Source: Altererythrobacter sp. (GTDB lineage: Bacteria > Pseudomonadota > Alphaproteobacteria > Sphingomonadales > Sphingomonadaceae). Taken from it: a stretch of DNA of 64,000 bases. This document shows positions 25,710 through 35,158 of this stretch, piece by piece. The stretch's first letter is position 1. The number at the start of each line of letters is the position of its first letter. Both the position numbers and the translations under genes were made by a program. The notes under the pieces were generated by a model. It was given only the letters and a program-made list of their open reading frames with translations, ran no database searches and was not told the DNA's origin. The stretch covers positions 1-64,000 of the forward strand of contig JAPSJS010000003.1 of NCBI GenBank assembly GCA_031178065.1, in the 5' to 3' direction.

Positions 25710-28700
25710 TCAGAACGAGAAGCCGGTCGAGAGCTTGATCGTGCGCGGCGGGCCGTCGATATTGAGGTTGCCCAAATTGCGTTCCCCCGTGAGCGAGCTG
25801 AACGAGTTGTAATTGCGGTCGTTGAACAGGTTGATGATGTCGGCACGGACCCAAACCCGCGTGTCGTCGGTGACGAACCCGAGCGGAATATACTTCGTCA
25901 GCGAAAGATCCATCTGGCGGAAGCCCCACCGATCGCCGTTGCCTTCCGTTTCGATGGACGAAACGTCGCGCGACGGCGGCGGTCCGGCGCTGGAGACGAG
26001 CCGGGTCAGATACCTCGGCGATGCAATCTGGAACTTGCCCGACATCACAAACCCGCCCGGGATGTCGACCGTACCGGCCATGACCAAGCGGTGCTTGCGC
26101 ACGCCGGCCGAACGAACGAACGGATAGTCTTCGACGCTCGGGAAATCGAGCGAGAAGGTTTCGCCGAACGCCCGGTTCTCCTCCGCCAGCGTGAAGGTGT
26201 AGGTGGCAGTGAGGCTCCACGGCGAAGTTTGCGAATAGTTCTTGTTCAGCTTGAGGTAGGCCGAATCCGCGCGGGTCTCGAGGCCGTTCGTTCCGATGAT
26301 GATCGAGCCGAATGGTGAAGGCGGAAAGCCGAACGGTGAGCCCGGCACGCCGGTATCGGGATTGATGACGAAGAACGAACCATCCGGCTGACGGTTGCCG
26401 AGCAGATAGGCGAAGCCGTCCTTACTCTCGATATGCGAATAGCCGACCTCCGCATCGAGCATGTTGAAGCGACCACGCATGCCGAGGCTGAACTGGTCCG
26501 AGTACGGCACCTTCAAATCGTTGTCGATGAAGCGGAGCTCACGCCCTGCGCCCGCTGGGGCGCCGTCAATCAGCTGCTGGCGTCCCTCGGGTGTAAGATA
26601 GATCGGATCGAACGGAATGCACGTCGGACTAGGCGTGCAAGTGTTCGCAGGGTCGCCGGTGATGAAATTGAATGTCCGGTTGGAAGCCAGCCCCTGAGCA
26701 ATCTCCTGCTGGAGGAAGTCGAACTGGTTGCGGTCGTAGGACCGGCCATAGCCGCCGAAGATCACGAACCGACGATCCTCATCGAGCTCGTAACTGAAGC
26801 CGATCCGCGGCTGAATCGCGCCCATGAACGCCTCGCGCTCGCTGCCCGTCGAGATGAAATCGTTGATGTCGTAGTTGGCGTTGATCAGATTTGGGTAGTT
26901 GTCCGGCCCGACGGCCGCCACCTGCGCCGGATCGTGCACGTATTCGAGGAATGCAGGCGTTTCTTCGTAATCCCAGCGGACACCGACGTTGAGCGTCAGC
27001 CGATCGGTGACGTCCCAATCGTCCTGTGCGTAGATGCCGAACTGGAAATTCTTCGAACGGATGTCGGGATCGCCCACGCCCGACGGCGCGCTGAGCTCCA
27101 CCCGATAGGGAATGTCGTCGTTGAACGTGCCGCCGCCGGGATTGAAACTGGTGTTGAAGGTATAGATCGGATTGACGCGGTTCTGTTGGAAAGAGTTCAG
27201 CGTCACCCATTTCGCCTTGGCGCCGACCTTGATCGTGTGCCCTTCGAAACCCGTGTAGGTGAAGTCGTCCTGGACGGTCCAGCCTTCCTGCCCCTTGTCC
27301 TGGAAGTTGGTGCCACCACCGATGCGCAGGATGTCGCCGGTCCGGGTTGTCCCGTCGCCATTGTCGACAGTCGCCCTGAAGACGTAGTTGTCCTGCAGCA
27401 GGAAAGGGCGCGGCCCCCAGGTCACGTCTTCGTAGGAAACTTTGAAATCGTTGATCCAAGTGTCCTCGGTGTGCTCCCAGCGAGCAAGGCCGCGCCACTC
27501 CTCGACCTTCGCCAGGGTGCGCGTTTCGAACGCGGAAAGCCCGCTGTTGAACGATTCACCCGACTCGTCGCGATACTTGACCGAGACCTCGAACAGATCC
27601 TTGGTCGACGGAGAGAAGTCGATCTTGCCGAAGTAGAGGTTCTCATTGAACTCTTCGTTGAACGAGCCGAAGCGGTCCTGATATTCGCTCGGGAAGAAGC
27701 TCACCGGAAGATCGAAGCCAGGGCTCACGTCGCGCGGTTCGATCCGGCGCTTGCCCTCATAAGTCACAAAAAAGTGCATGATGTCCGGGATGATGGGGCC
27801 GCCAAGCGCTCCGCCGAACTGCAAATCCTTAGTCCGGATCTTCTCGCCATCCCGCCGCTCGTTCGGTGTCGCGTCGCGGAAGTCCTGGTCCGTATAGTCA
27901 ATGAACCCCTCGCCGTGGAACTCATTGGTGCCCGACTTGGTGACCGCGGTAATCGCGACCGAACTGACCTGGTCGAATTCCGCCTTGTAGTTCGAGCTGA
28001 TCACGCGGTACTCGCCGATCGCGAGCTGCGGGAAGGGATTGCCCTGGGTCGAATCCTGGCCGGTAATGCCGTTCTTGAGGACGTAGTCCTTCTGCCCCAC
28101 GCCATCAATGAAGATGTTCACGGTGCGGCTGTCCTGTGCGCCGCCCTGCAGGCGCGACTGCCCGCTCCCGTTGGTAATGAACTGCACGCCCGGCGCAAGG
28201 TCCGCGAAGGCGAGGAAGTTGCGGTTGTTCTGCGGCAGTTGCTCGATCAGGCGCTGACTGATGGTGATGCCGACTTCGCCGCCTTCCATCGTGCGGATGC
28301 GGTCGGCGACAACGATGATCTCGCCGCCAGTCGCGTCTCCAGGCGCGGCGGCAGTGTCGGCAGGTGCAGTCGCGGCCTCGGCAAGGTTGACATCGAGCGC
28401 CGCATTCTGCGCCACCGCGAGGGTAAACTCGTCGGTGCTGCGCACGCCGTCTGCGGTGGCGATCTCCAGGCGGTAGGTGCCCGGCCGCAGTGAGGCGAAG
28501 TTGTAGTTGCCCGCGGCACCGACTGTCGCGGTGCGGCGAATGCCGGTGTTAACCTCGATCGCGGTGACTTGGGTCACGCCCTCGGCCCCGGTGATCCGAC
28601 CGCTGAGCGAGGCGGTCGATTCCTGCGCATGCGCAGGTGCGACCATGGCCAACGACATCGCGCCGCCGGCGACGCCGAGCGCCAGCGCGGCGGCCAGCTT

Positions 28701-28751
28701 GCGGGCGAAGCGGGGGTTGGTGCGAACGGTGCGGGATTGGGTATGCGACAT
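25710..28751 (-). CDS. Oar-like TonB-dependent receptor with N-terminal carboxypeptidase-regulatory domain
   Basis: 1013 residues. Signal peptide about 1-43 ending AHAQ; a beta-sandwich (carboxypeptidase regulatory-like) domain about 46-125 (GRITGAEGVTQVTAIEVNTG...YRLEIA); plug domain from about 140; a large beta-barrel ending in a terminal phenylalanine (LSTGFSF). Such receptors carry large substrates across the outer membrane with energy from TonB. ATG 28751 has GGGGAGAAATTC before it; the longer frame adds 27 Arg-rich residues. Divergent from GH3, and upstream of the glucoamylase-like enzyme on the same strand, so an oligo- or polysaccharide substrate is inferred. Confidence 0.93.
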   Translation of the reverse strand: MSHTQSRTVRTNPRFARKLAAALALGVAGGAMSLAMVAPAHAQESTASLSGRITGAEGVTQVTAIEVNTGIRRTATVGAAGNYNFASLRPGTYRLEIATADGVRSTDEFTLAVAQNAALDVNLAEAATAPADTAAAPGDATGGEIIVVADRIRTMEGGEVGITISQRLIEQLPQNNRNFLAFADLAPGVQFITNGSGQSRLQGGAQDSRTVNIFIDGVGQKDYVLKNGITGQDSTQGNPFPQLAIGEYRVISSNYKAEFDQVSSVAITAVTKSGTNEFHGEGFIDYTDQDFRDATPNERRDGEKIRTKDLQFGGALGGPIIPDIMHFFVTYEGKRRIEPRDVSPGFDLPVSFFPSEYQDRFGSFNEEFNENLYFGKIDFSPSTKDLFEVSVKYRDESGESFNSGLSAFETRTLAKVEEWRGLARWEHTEDTWINDFKVSYEDVTWGPRPFLLQDNYVFRATVDNGDGTTRTGDILRIGGGTNFQDKGQEGWTVQDDFTYTGFEGHTIKVGAKAKWVTLNSFQQNRVNPIYTFNTSFNPGGGTFNDDIPYRVELSAPSGVGDPDIRSKNFQFGIYAQDDWDVTDRLTLNVGVRWDYEETPAFLEYVHDPAQVAAVGPDNYPNLINANYDINDFISTGSEREAFMGAIQPRIGFSYELDEDRRFVIFGGYGRSYDRNQFDFLQQEIAQGLASNRTFNFITGDPANTCTPSPTCIPFDPIYLTPEGRQQLIDGAPAGAGRELRFIDNDLKVPYSDQFSLGMRGRFNMLDAEVGYSHIESKDGFAYLLGNRQPDGSFFVINPDTGVPGSPFGFPPSPFGSIIIGTNGLETRADSAYLKLNKNYSQTSPWSLTATYTFTLAEENRAFGETFSLDFPSVEDYPFVRSAGVRKHRLVMAGTVDIPGGFVMSGKFQIASPRYLTRLVSSAGPPPSRDVSSIETEGNGDRWGFRQMDLSLTKYIPLGFVTDDTRVWVRADIINLFNDRNYNSFSSLTGERNLGNLNIDGPPRTIKLSTGFSF

Positions 28752-28858
28752 GAATTTCTCCCCGTGGTTCGGCCGCATTCTCAGCGCGATCCGAAAGGCT
28801 CTTACACACGACCGCACCCCTCGGCGGGGCACTGTCGACTCAAAATATGCAAGAGTCT

Positions 28859-28872
28859 TGTAACCGGTTTCA
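28859..28872. promoter_or_regulatory. Putative LacI-family operator between TonB receptor and GH3
   Basis: TGTAACCGGTTTCA, the most symmetric of three related 14-mers in the window. It overlaps a possible GH3 promoter: TTGTAA (28858-28863), 18 bases, TATAGC (28882-28887). It sits in the only gap between the divergent receptor and GH3 genes, so one bound repressor could silence both. I see no other feature in the 212-base gap apart from the two ribosome sites. Confidence 0.7.
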
Positions 28873-28963
28873 TATCACCTGTATAGCCTGCCGCACACAC
28901 CGATTCCGGTATTCGTTCAGAACCCGATCCGCGACCACGTGGAGGGGTGCGGGGAGAAGAAAC

Positions 28964-31288
28964 ATGATCAAGACAGCCCGAATCCTGCTCGCCGGCGCAG
29001 CGGCGATCGCGCTCGCCGGGTGCGCAACCGCCCAGGCTCAGCCAGCCGCCACGGCTACTTCCTCGACCGCCATGCCGATCACGCAGGCGGAGCCCGAGTG
29101 GGCACGTGCCGATCCGGAAATGGACGCGTTCGTCGACCAGCTCATCGCGAAGATGACGCTGCAGGAAAAAGTCGGGCAGCTCACCCTGCTGACCAGCGAC
29201 TGGGAGTCGACCGGCCCCACCATGCGCGAAGGCTACAAGCAGGATATCGCTGCCGGTCGCGTCGGAGCGATCTTCAACGCCTACACCGCCAAGTACACGC
29301 GCGAGCTGCAGCAGATGGCGGTCGAGGGCACGCGGCTCGGGATACCGCTGCTGTTCGGCTATGACGTGATCCACGGCCACCGCACGATCTTCCCCATCTC
29401 CCTCGGCGAAGCGGCGAGCTGGGACCTCGAGGCGATCGAGAAATCGGCACGCGTCTCTGCGCAGGAAGCCTCGGCCGAGGGCCTCCACTGGACCTTCTCG
29501 CCGATGGTCGATGTCGCGCGCGACGCGCGCTGGGGGCGCATTTCCGAAGGCGCGGGCGAGGACGTCTTCCTTGGCAGCAAAATCGCCCGCGCACGCGTGC
29601 GCGGCTATCAGGGTGATGATCTCGGCGCGGTTGATACGGTGCTGGCCACCGCCAAGCACTTCGCAGCTTACGGCGCGGCGCAGGCGGGCCGCGACTATCA
29701 CACGGTGGATATCTCCGAGCGCACCTTGCGCGACGTCTACCTGCCGCCGTTCAAGGCCGCGGTCGACGAAGGAGTCGCGACCTTCATGACCTCGTTCAAC
29801 GAGTACGATGGCGTTCCTGCGAGCGGCAGCAAGTACCTGCTCACCGACGTCCTGCGTCACAAGTGGGGCTTCGACGGCTTCGTCGTAACCGATTACACGT
29901 CGATCAACGAGATGGTCCCGCACGGCTACTCCAAGGACCTCGCCCATGCCGGCGAGCAGGCGATCAACGCCGGCGTCGACATGGACATGCAGGGCGCGGT
30001 CTACATGGAGAATCTCGCCAAATCGGTCGAGGAAGGCCGTGTCGACATGGCGCGTATCGACCAGGCCGTTCGCAGCATCCTGGAGATGAAGTACCGCGTC
30101 GGCCTGTTCGAGGATCCCTACCGCTATTCCGATGAGGCGCGGCAGGAAGCCACGCTCTACAAGCCCGAGTTCCTGGAGGCCGCGCGCGACGTGGCGCGCA
30201 AGTCCATGGTCCTGCTGAAGAACGAGGGCGGCGTCCTGCCCCTCACCGCGCAGGCGAAGTCGATCGCGCTGATCGGACCGCTCGGCGACAGCAAGACCGA
30301 CATGATCGGCAGTTGGTCGGCGGCCGGCGATCGGCAGACGCGGCCCGTCACCATCCTCGAAGGGCTGCAGGCGCGCGTTGGCGATGGCGTTACCGTCGAA
30401 TATGCCAAGGGCGCGAGCTACGCCTTCGAGGACGAGGGCAAGACTGACGGTTTCGCCGAAGCAATCGCCGTGGCCGAAAAGTCCGACGTGGTGATCGCCG
30501 CCATGGGCGAGCGCTGGGATATGACCGGCGAGGCCGCCAGTCGCACCTCGCTGGACCTGCCCGGCAACCAGCGGGCCCTGCTCGAGAAACTCGTCGCGAC
30601 CGGCAAGCCGGTGGTGCTGGTCGTGCTGAGCGGGCGGCCGAACACGATCACCTGGGCGGACGAGAACATCCCCGCGATCCTTCATGCCTGGTACCCGGGC
30701 ACGCAGGGCGGCCATGCGGTCGCGGACGTGCTGTTCGGCGACTACAATCCGTCGGGCAAGTTGCCGGTGACCTTCCCTCGTACGGTCGGCCAGTCGCCGA
30801 TCCATTACGACATGAAGAACACCGGCCGTCCGATCGAGCTCGGCGCGCCAGGCGCAAAGTATGTCTCGCGCTATCTCAACACGCCGAACGATCCCCTGTA
30901 TCGCTTCGGTTACGGCCTTAGCTACACGACGTTCGGCTATTCGCCGGTCACGTTGTCGGCCGCCTCGATGGGGCCGGACGGGTCCATCACCGCCAGCGCG
31001 GAGATCACCAATACGGGCAACCGTGCCGGTGAGGAGGTCGTGCAGCTCTATGTCCGCGATCTCGTGGGTTCGGTGACGCGGCCGGTGCAGGAACTAAAGG
31101 GCTTCGAGAAAATCATGCTCCAGCCGGGCGAGGCCCGCACCGTCAGCTTCACGCTGCGGCCCGAGGACCTGGCCTTCACCCGCGCCGACATGAGCCACGG
31201 GTGGGAGCCGGGCGAGTTCCAGCTCTGGATCGCCCCCTCCTCCGGTGCGAAGGCGAGCACGCCGGTCACCTTCACGATCACGGAGTAG
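28964..31288 (+). CDS. GH3 beta-glucosidase lipoprotein (BglX-like)
   Basis: 774 residues. Lipoprotein signal with IALAGC (C20). The GH3 N-terminal barrel holds KHF (231-233) and the nucleophile D310 (GFVVTDYTS); the C-terminal sandwich domain has GERWDMTGEAASR with the likely acid/base region, then a fibronectin type III-like domain (TNTGNRAGEEVVQLYV) to the end. It should act in the periplasm, releasing glucose from beta-linked oligosaccharides. ATG 28964 is preceded by GGGGAGAAGAAAC. Five bases separate it from the sulfatase gene. Confidence 0.95.
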   Translation: MIKTARILLAGAAAIALAGCATAQAQPAATATSSTAMPITQAEPEWARADPEMDAFVDQLIAKMTLQEKVGQLTLLTSDWESTGPTMREGYKQDIAAGRVGAIFNAYTAKYTRELQQMAVEGTRLGIPLLFGYDVIHGHRTIFPISLGEAASWDLEAIEKSARVSAQEASAEGLHWTFSPMVDVARDARWGRISEGAGEDVFLGSKIARARVRGYQGDDLGAVDTVLATAKHFAAYGAAQAGRDYHTVDISERTLRDVYLPPFKAAVDEGVATFMTSFNEYDGVPASGSKYLLTDVLRHKWGFDGFVVTDYTSINEMVPHGYSKDLAHAGEQAINAGVDMDMQGAVYMENLAKSVEEGRVDMARIDQAVRSILEMKYRVGLFEDPYRYSDEARQEATLYKPEFLEAARDVARKSMVLLKNEGGVLPLTAQAKSIALIGPLGDSKTDMIGSWSAAGDRQTRPVTILEGLQARVGDGVTVEYAKGASYAFEDEGKTDGFAEAIAVAEKSDVVIAAMGERWDMTGEAASRTSLDLPGNQRALLEKLVATGKPVVLVVLSGRPNTITWADENIPAILHAWYPGTQGGHAVADVLFGDYNPSGKLPVTFPRTVGQSPIHYDMKNTGRPIELGAPGAKYVSRYLNTPNDPLYRFGYGLSYTTFGYSPVTLSAASMGPDGSITASAEITNTGNRAGEEVVQLYVRDLVGSVTRPVQELKGFEKIMLQPGEARTVSFTLRPEDLAFTRADMSHGWEPGEFQLWIAPSSGAKASTPVTFTITE

Positions 31289-31293
31289 GAACG

Positions 31294-32973
31294 ATGGACC
31301 AGCCCCGGATCGCTCTCGCCGCCGCACTCTGCACACTGGCGCTACCAGCCTGCGCCACGCTGCCGGAAGATACCTCGCGCCACGCCGCGGCACCTTCGGC
31401 GGCGGCGCAGGATGAACGGCAGCGGCCGAACATCGTGTTCATCATGTCGGATGACCACGCCTACCAGGCAGTCTCCGCCTATGGCGGCGAGATCGGCCGG
31501 CTGGCGCCCACCCCGAACATCGACCGCATTGCACAGAACGGAGCGATCTTCCTCAACAGCTACGTCACCAACTCGCTGTGCGGCCCGAGCCGCGCGACCA
31601 TGCTGACCGGCCAGTTCAGCCACATGCACGGCTTCACCAAGAACGGGCAGAAGTTCGACAATTCGATGTGGAACTGGCCGCGGGCGCTGGGTCAGAAGGG
31701 ATATCAGACCGCGCTGTTCGGCAAGTGGCACCTCAACTATTCGCCCGAGGGCGCGGGCTTCGACACCTGGAAGGTACTCGACGATCAGGGCAAGTACTAC
31801 AATCCCGACATCATCACGCCCGAGGGGCGCAGCGTGGTCGAGGGCTATGCGACGGACCTCGTCACCGACTACAGCCTAGAGTGGCTGGAGCAGGCGCGCG
31901 ATCCCGACAAGCCGTTCGCGATCCTGATCCACCATAAGGCGCCGCACCGCAACTTCATGCCCGCGATCCGGCATCTGAAGAAGTATCTCGGCACCGAATT
32001 CCCGGTGCCGACCAACTATTTCGACCACTACGACGGTCGCCCTGCCGCCGCGGCGCAGGAGATGAACATCTACGAGGACATGTACGAAGGCCACGACCTT
32101 CACATGACCGAGGAGGTAGGGTCGGGCGAGCTGCGCTTCGACCGCTGGCCCGACGACTTCGCGCGCATGACGCCCGAGCAGCGCGCCGCCTGGGATGCGC
32201 GCCTCCGGGCAAACAACGATGCCATCAACGAAGCCGATCTCCACGGCCGCGACCTCGCGCTATGGAAGTACCAGCGCTACATGAACCAGTATCTCGCGAC
32301 CGTCACCGCCGTGGACGAGAGCGTCGGCCGCGTGCTCGACTGGCTGGAGCGGACCGGGCTCGATGAGAACACGATCGTCGTCTACACCTCCGATCAGGGC
32401 TTCTACCTCGGCGAGCACGGCTGGTTCGACAAGCGCTTCATGTACGAGGAGTCGCTGCGCACGCCGCTGGTGATGCAGTACCCGGGCCATATCGCACCCG
32501 GCACGCGGGTGGAGGCGCCGGTACAGAACGTCGACTACGCGCCGACTTTCCTCAACTTTGCCGGCCTGCCGGTGCGCGACACGATCCAAGGCCGCTCCCT
32601 GCGCGAAGTGGTCGACGACGGCGAGGCGCCTGCGGATTGGCGCGAGGACATCTACTACCACTACTACGAGTATCCGGGCTTCCACTCGGTCCGCGCGCAC
32701 TATGGCGTGCGCACCGATCGGTACAAGCTGATGCGCTTCTACGGCGACATCAACGCATGGGAGTTCTACGACCTCGCGACCGACCCCAAAGAGATGCACA
32801 ATCGGATCGGCGATACGTCGATGCAGGGCGTGATCGCAGAGCTCAAGCACAAGCTGGTTGAGCTGCGCGCGCAGTACAGGGACGGCGACGGACCCGCGGT
32901 CGGCGACCCGCTGTCAGCGGTCACGAAGGGCCGGCGCGATGCCGAGGCCGCTGCGGGGCTCCATCACCACTGA
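31294..32973 (+). CDS. Secreted type I sulfatase lipoprotein
   Basis: 559 residues. Lipoprotein signal ending LALPAC (C20). Metal-binding acids D53-D54 (MSDDH); the formylglycine signature LCGPSRATMLTGQ has the modifiable C96 in a C-x-P-S-R context, so it needs a formylglycine-generating enzyme encoded elsewhere. Further family motifs are GKWHLNY, HKAPHRNF and TSDQGFYLGEHGWFDKRFMYEE. Sulfatases of this class remove sulfate esters from carbohydrates or aryl compounds. Five bases after the GH3 stop, so co-transcribed with the beta-glucosidase, which points to a sulfated sugar. Confidence 0.93.
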   Translation: MDQPRIALAAALCTLALPACATLPEDTSRHAAAPSAAAQDERQRPNIVFIMSDDHAYQAVSAYGGEIGRLAPTPNIDRIAQNGAIFLNSYVTNSLCGPSRATMLTGQFSHMHGFTKNGQKFDNSMWNWPRALGQKGYQTALFGKWHLNYSPEGAGFDTWKVLDDQGKYYNPDIITPEGRSVVEGYATDLVTDYSLEWLEQARDPDKPFAILIHHKAPHRNFMPAIRHLKKYLGTEFPVPTNYFDHYDGRPAAAAQEMNIYEDMYEGHDLHMTEEVGSGELRFDRWPDDFARMTPEQRAAWDARLRANNDAINEADLHGRDLALWKYQRYMNQYLATVTAVDESVGRVLDWLERTGLDENTIVVYTSDQGFYLGEHGWFDKRFMYEESLRTPLVMQYPGHIAPGTRVEAPVQNVDYAPTFLNFAGLPVRDTIQGRSLREVVDDGEAPADWREDIYYHYYEYPGFHSVRAHYGVRTDRYKLMRFYGDINAWEFYDLATDPKEMHNRIGDTSMQGVIAELKHKLVELRAQYRDGDGPAVGDPLSAVTKGRRDAEAAAGLHHH

Positions 32974-33056
32974 TGGCCCCCGGGACCCGCGCCTACGTAT
33001 GCAAATTGACGCGGTGCGGTTTCCGGGGATGAGTTGCGATGGAAGAGAATCGGCCG

Positions 33057-33070
33057 TGCAACCGATTACA
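33057..33070. promoter_or_regulatory. Putative LacI-family operator upstream of the sugar permease
   Basis: TGCAACCGATTACA matches 28859-28872 at 11 of 14 positions and keeps the central CG. It lies 51 bases before the permease ATG and 83 bases after the sulfatase stop, in a 148-base gap. It suggests the permease has its own repressor-controlled promoter. Confidence 0.6.
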
Positions 33071-33121
33071 TAAACGCGTGGGCTGTTCGGGCACGGCAAT
33101 CGATGGGGAGGAATGCAAGGT

Positions 33122-34411
33122 ATGGCAATCGCACCGGAAGTTTCGTCGAGCGCCGATCCGCATCCGGTAGAAGGCGACGGCCAGAACGTCGATGCGCCCG
33201 GCCTGCAGTACTTCGTCTTCGGCCTGTTCTTCATCTTCGGCGGCATCACCTCGCTCAATGACGTGATCATCCCGAAGCTGAAGGAGCTGTTCACCCTCAG
33301 CTTCTTCGAAGCGTCGCTGGTCCAGGTCTGGTTCTTCATCGCCTATGCCGTGGTCGGCATCCCCGGCGCCAAGCTGATCAAGAAGATCGGCTATATGCGC
33401 GGCGCGGTGGCCGGACTTGTCGCGATGATCGCGGGGTGCCTGCTGTTCATTCCCGCGAGCCAGTCGGCGGTGTTCGCCTTCTTCCTCGTCGCCTACTTCG
33501 TGCTCGCGACCGGCGTGGTGCTGGTGCAAATCGTCGCCAACCCCCTGATCAGCCTGCTCGGCCCTGCAAAGACAGCACACAGTCGCCTGACTTTCGCGCA
33601 GGGCTTCAATTCGGTAGGCACGACCATCTTTCCCTACTTCGGATCGATCCTAATCCTTGGCAGCCTCGCGACCGTGACCGCGGCCGAGCTCTCGGGTGCG
33701 GAGCTCATCGCGTATCGCCAGGCGGAGTCGCAGGCTATCGTGGATGGCTACCTCGGCCTTGCGGCCGCGATCGCGGTCGTCGCCTTCGTCGTCTGGTTGT
33801 TCCGCAACCGCCTCAAGGGCGAGCGGCACGAGCAGACCAGCCTCGTCGAAGGCCTCGCACTGCTCAAGCGCCCGCGCTTCGGCTACGGCGCCGCGTGTAT
33901 CTTCCTCTACGTCGGGGCGGAGGTCGCGATCGGCAGCTTCATCGTCAACTATCTGATGCAGGCTGACGTTCTCGCTCTGCCCGAGCAGGAAGCGGGCAAG
34001 CTGATCTCGGTGTACTGGTTAGGTGCGCTGATCGGCCGCTTCATCGGCTCGGGGCTGCTGCGCGTGATCAACCCCGGCCTGCTGCTGGCCACCTTCGCTA
34101 GCGGCGCGATCGCGCTGATCGCGATTTCCATGAGCACGACCGGCACCCTTTCGGGCTACTCGCTGCTTGCGGTCGGACTGATGAACTCGATCATGTTCCC
34201 GACGATCTTCACCCTCGCCTGTGAGAGGCTCGGCGCGCGCGCGGCAGACGGCTCGGGGATCATCAACGTCGCCATTGCCGGCGGCGCGGTGATCCCGGCG
34301 CTCTACGGCGCTCTGGCCGACGCGACGAGCCTGGCCGCGGCGCTGATCCTGCCCGCCATCTGCTATGCGATCATCGCCGGCTTCGGAATCTTCGCCCGCC
34401 GCCCGGCGTAA
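33122..34411 (+). CDS. FHS-family sugar MFS permease (FucP/GluP-like)
   Basis: 429 residues with 12 membrane segments. Early signature LFFIFGGITSLNDVIIPKLKELF and later NPLISLLGP...RLTFAQGFNSVGTTIFP are typical of the fucose/glucose-galactose:proton symporter family. It would import monosaccharide freed by the periplasmic GH3. ATG 33113 is only one base from GGGGAGG, so ATG 33122, ten bases away, is the likelier start. It is the last gene of the plus-strand block, convergent with tetR. Confidence 0.93.
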   Translation: MAIAPEVSSSADPHPVEGDGQNVDAPGLQYFVFGLFFIFGGITSLNDVIIPKLKELFTLSFFEASLVQVWFFIAYAVVGIPGAKLIKKIGYMRGAVAGLVAMIAGCLLFIPASQSAVFAFFLVAYFVLATGVVLVQIVANPLISLLGPAKTAHSRLTFAQGFNSVGTTIFPYFGSILILGSLATVTAAELSGAELIAYRQAESQAIVDGYLGLAAAIAVVAFVVWLFRNRLKGERHEQTSLVEGLALLKRPRFGYGAACIFLYVGAEVAIGSFIVNYLMQADVLALPEQEAGKLISVYWLGALIGRFIGSGLLRVINPGLLLATFASGAIALIAISMSTTGTLSGYSLLAVGLMNSIMFPTIFTLACERLGARAADGSGIINVAIAGGAVIPALYGALADATSLAAALILPAICYAIIAGFGIFARRPA

Positions 34412-34454
34412 GGTGCGCGGCCCAGTCCCGGCGCTTCGCCGGCGGCTGCGCGTG

Positions 34455-35066
34455 TCAGGCGAGGCCAGCGCCCCGCAGGAAGAATTCGATGCGGGCCGCA
34501 ATCCGTTCGGCAGACGGGCGGGCGACCACGCCATGGCTGATCGCGTCGGTCTGCATGTCGCTGACCATCAGGCCGAGAAACACCTCCGCCAGCATGTCGG
34601 GCGGCCCGTACAATCGCACGCCCTGCGCCTCCCACTGCGCAAACGTGCGCTCCAGCGCGCGGCGCGTGTGCATGGCCGTGCTTTCGAAGAAACGGCGCGC
34701 AAAATCGGCATCTTCGATGCTGCGCGCGATGACAATGCGGACAAGCGCCACGTCGTCGGGGTCGAGGAAGCGCTCGTAAAGCACCGCCGCCAGCCGGCGC
34801 AGCGTGTCGGCAGGGCTGGCGCCGCATTGCGTGATCTCGCGGATCAGGTTCTCGCCCGACGCCGCCTTCTCGAACACGACGGCGTCGAGCAGCCCTTCCT
34901 TGTTGCCGAACAGCTTGTAGATCGTGGCGAGGGAACCGCCGGCACGCTCGACAATTTGACCGAGTGTCGTACGTTCGAAACCTTGTTCGATGAACAGGGC
35001 GCGCGCTGCGTCCGTGATCGCACGCCGACGGCGATCGAGCCGGTCGCATTCGAATTCGTCGGTCAT
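34455..35066 (-). CDS. TetR-family repressor, likely of the adjacent RND pump
   Basis: 203 residues. The N-terminal helix-turn-helix region reads ITDAARALFIEQGFERTTLGQIVERAGGSLATIYKLFGNKEGL, a classical TetR domain; the C-terminal helical domain is of the AcrR/TtgR style (DMLAEVFLGLMVSDMQ). ATG 35066 removes a 30-residue leader that would overlap the operator region. Divergent from the efflux operon, with a palindrome at 35104-35121 between them, as in acrR-acrAB arrangements. Confidence 0.93.
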   Translation of the reverse strand: MTDEFECDRLDRRRRAITDAARALFIEQGFERTTLGQIVERAGGSLATIYKLFGNKEGLLDAVVFEKAASGENLIREITQCGASPADTLRRLAAVLYERFLDPDDVALVRIVIARSIEDADFARRFFESTAMHTRRALERTFAQWEAQGVRLYGPPDMLAEVFLGLMVSDMQTDAISHGVVARPSAERIAARIEFFLRGAGLA

Positions 35067-35103
35067 AATGCGGGGCTCTACGATAATGGCTTGCCTGACA
35101 ATC

Positions 35104-35121
35104 GTGTAATGACTATTACAC
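35104..35121. promoter_or_regulatory. Palindromic candidate TetR operator
   Basis: GTGTAATGACTATTACAC: perfect 7-bp arms around GACT. It is in the 92-base gap between tetR (start 35066) and the RND adaptor gene (start 35159), AT-rich against a GC-rich background, so it should control both promoters. Confidence 0.7.
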
Positions 35122-35158
35122 CTTCGCACCTGCACAATTTCTGCCCGAAAGTCCATCG

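Noticed and set aside
26433-28493. A 686-codon plus-strand open frame
   Set aside because: Antisense to the TonB receptor gene and without recognisable domain or ribosome site.
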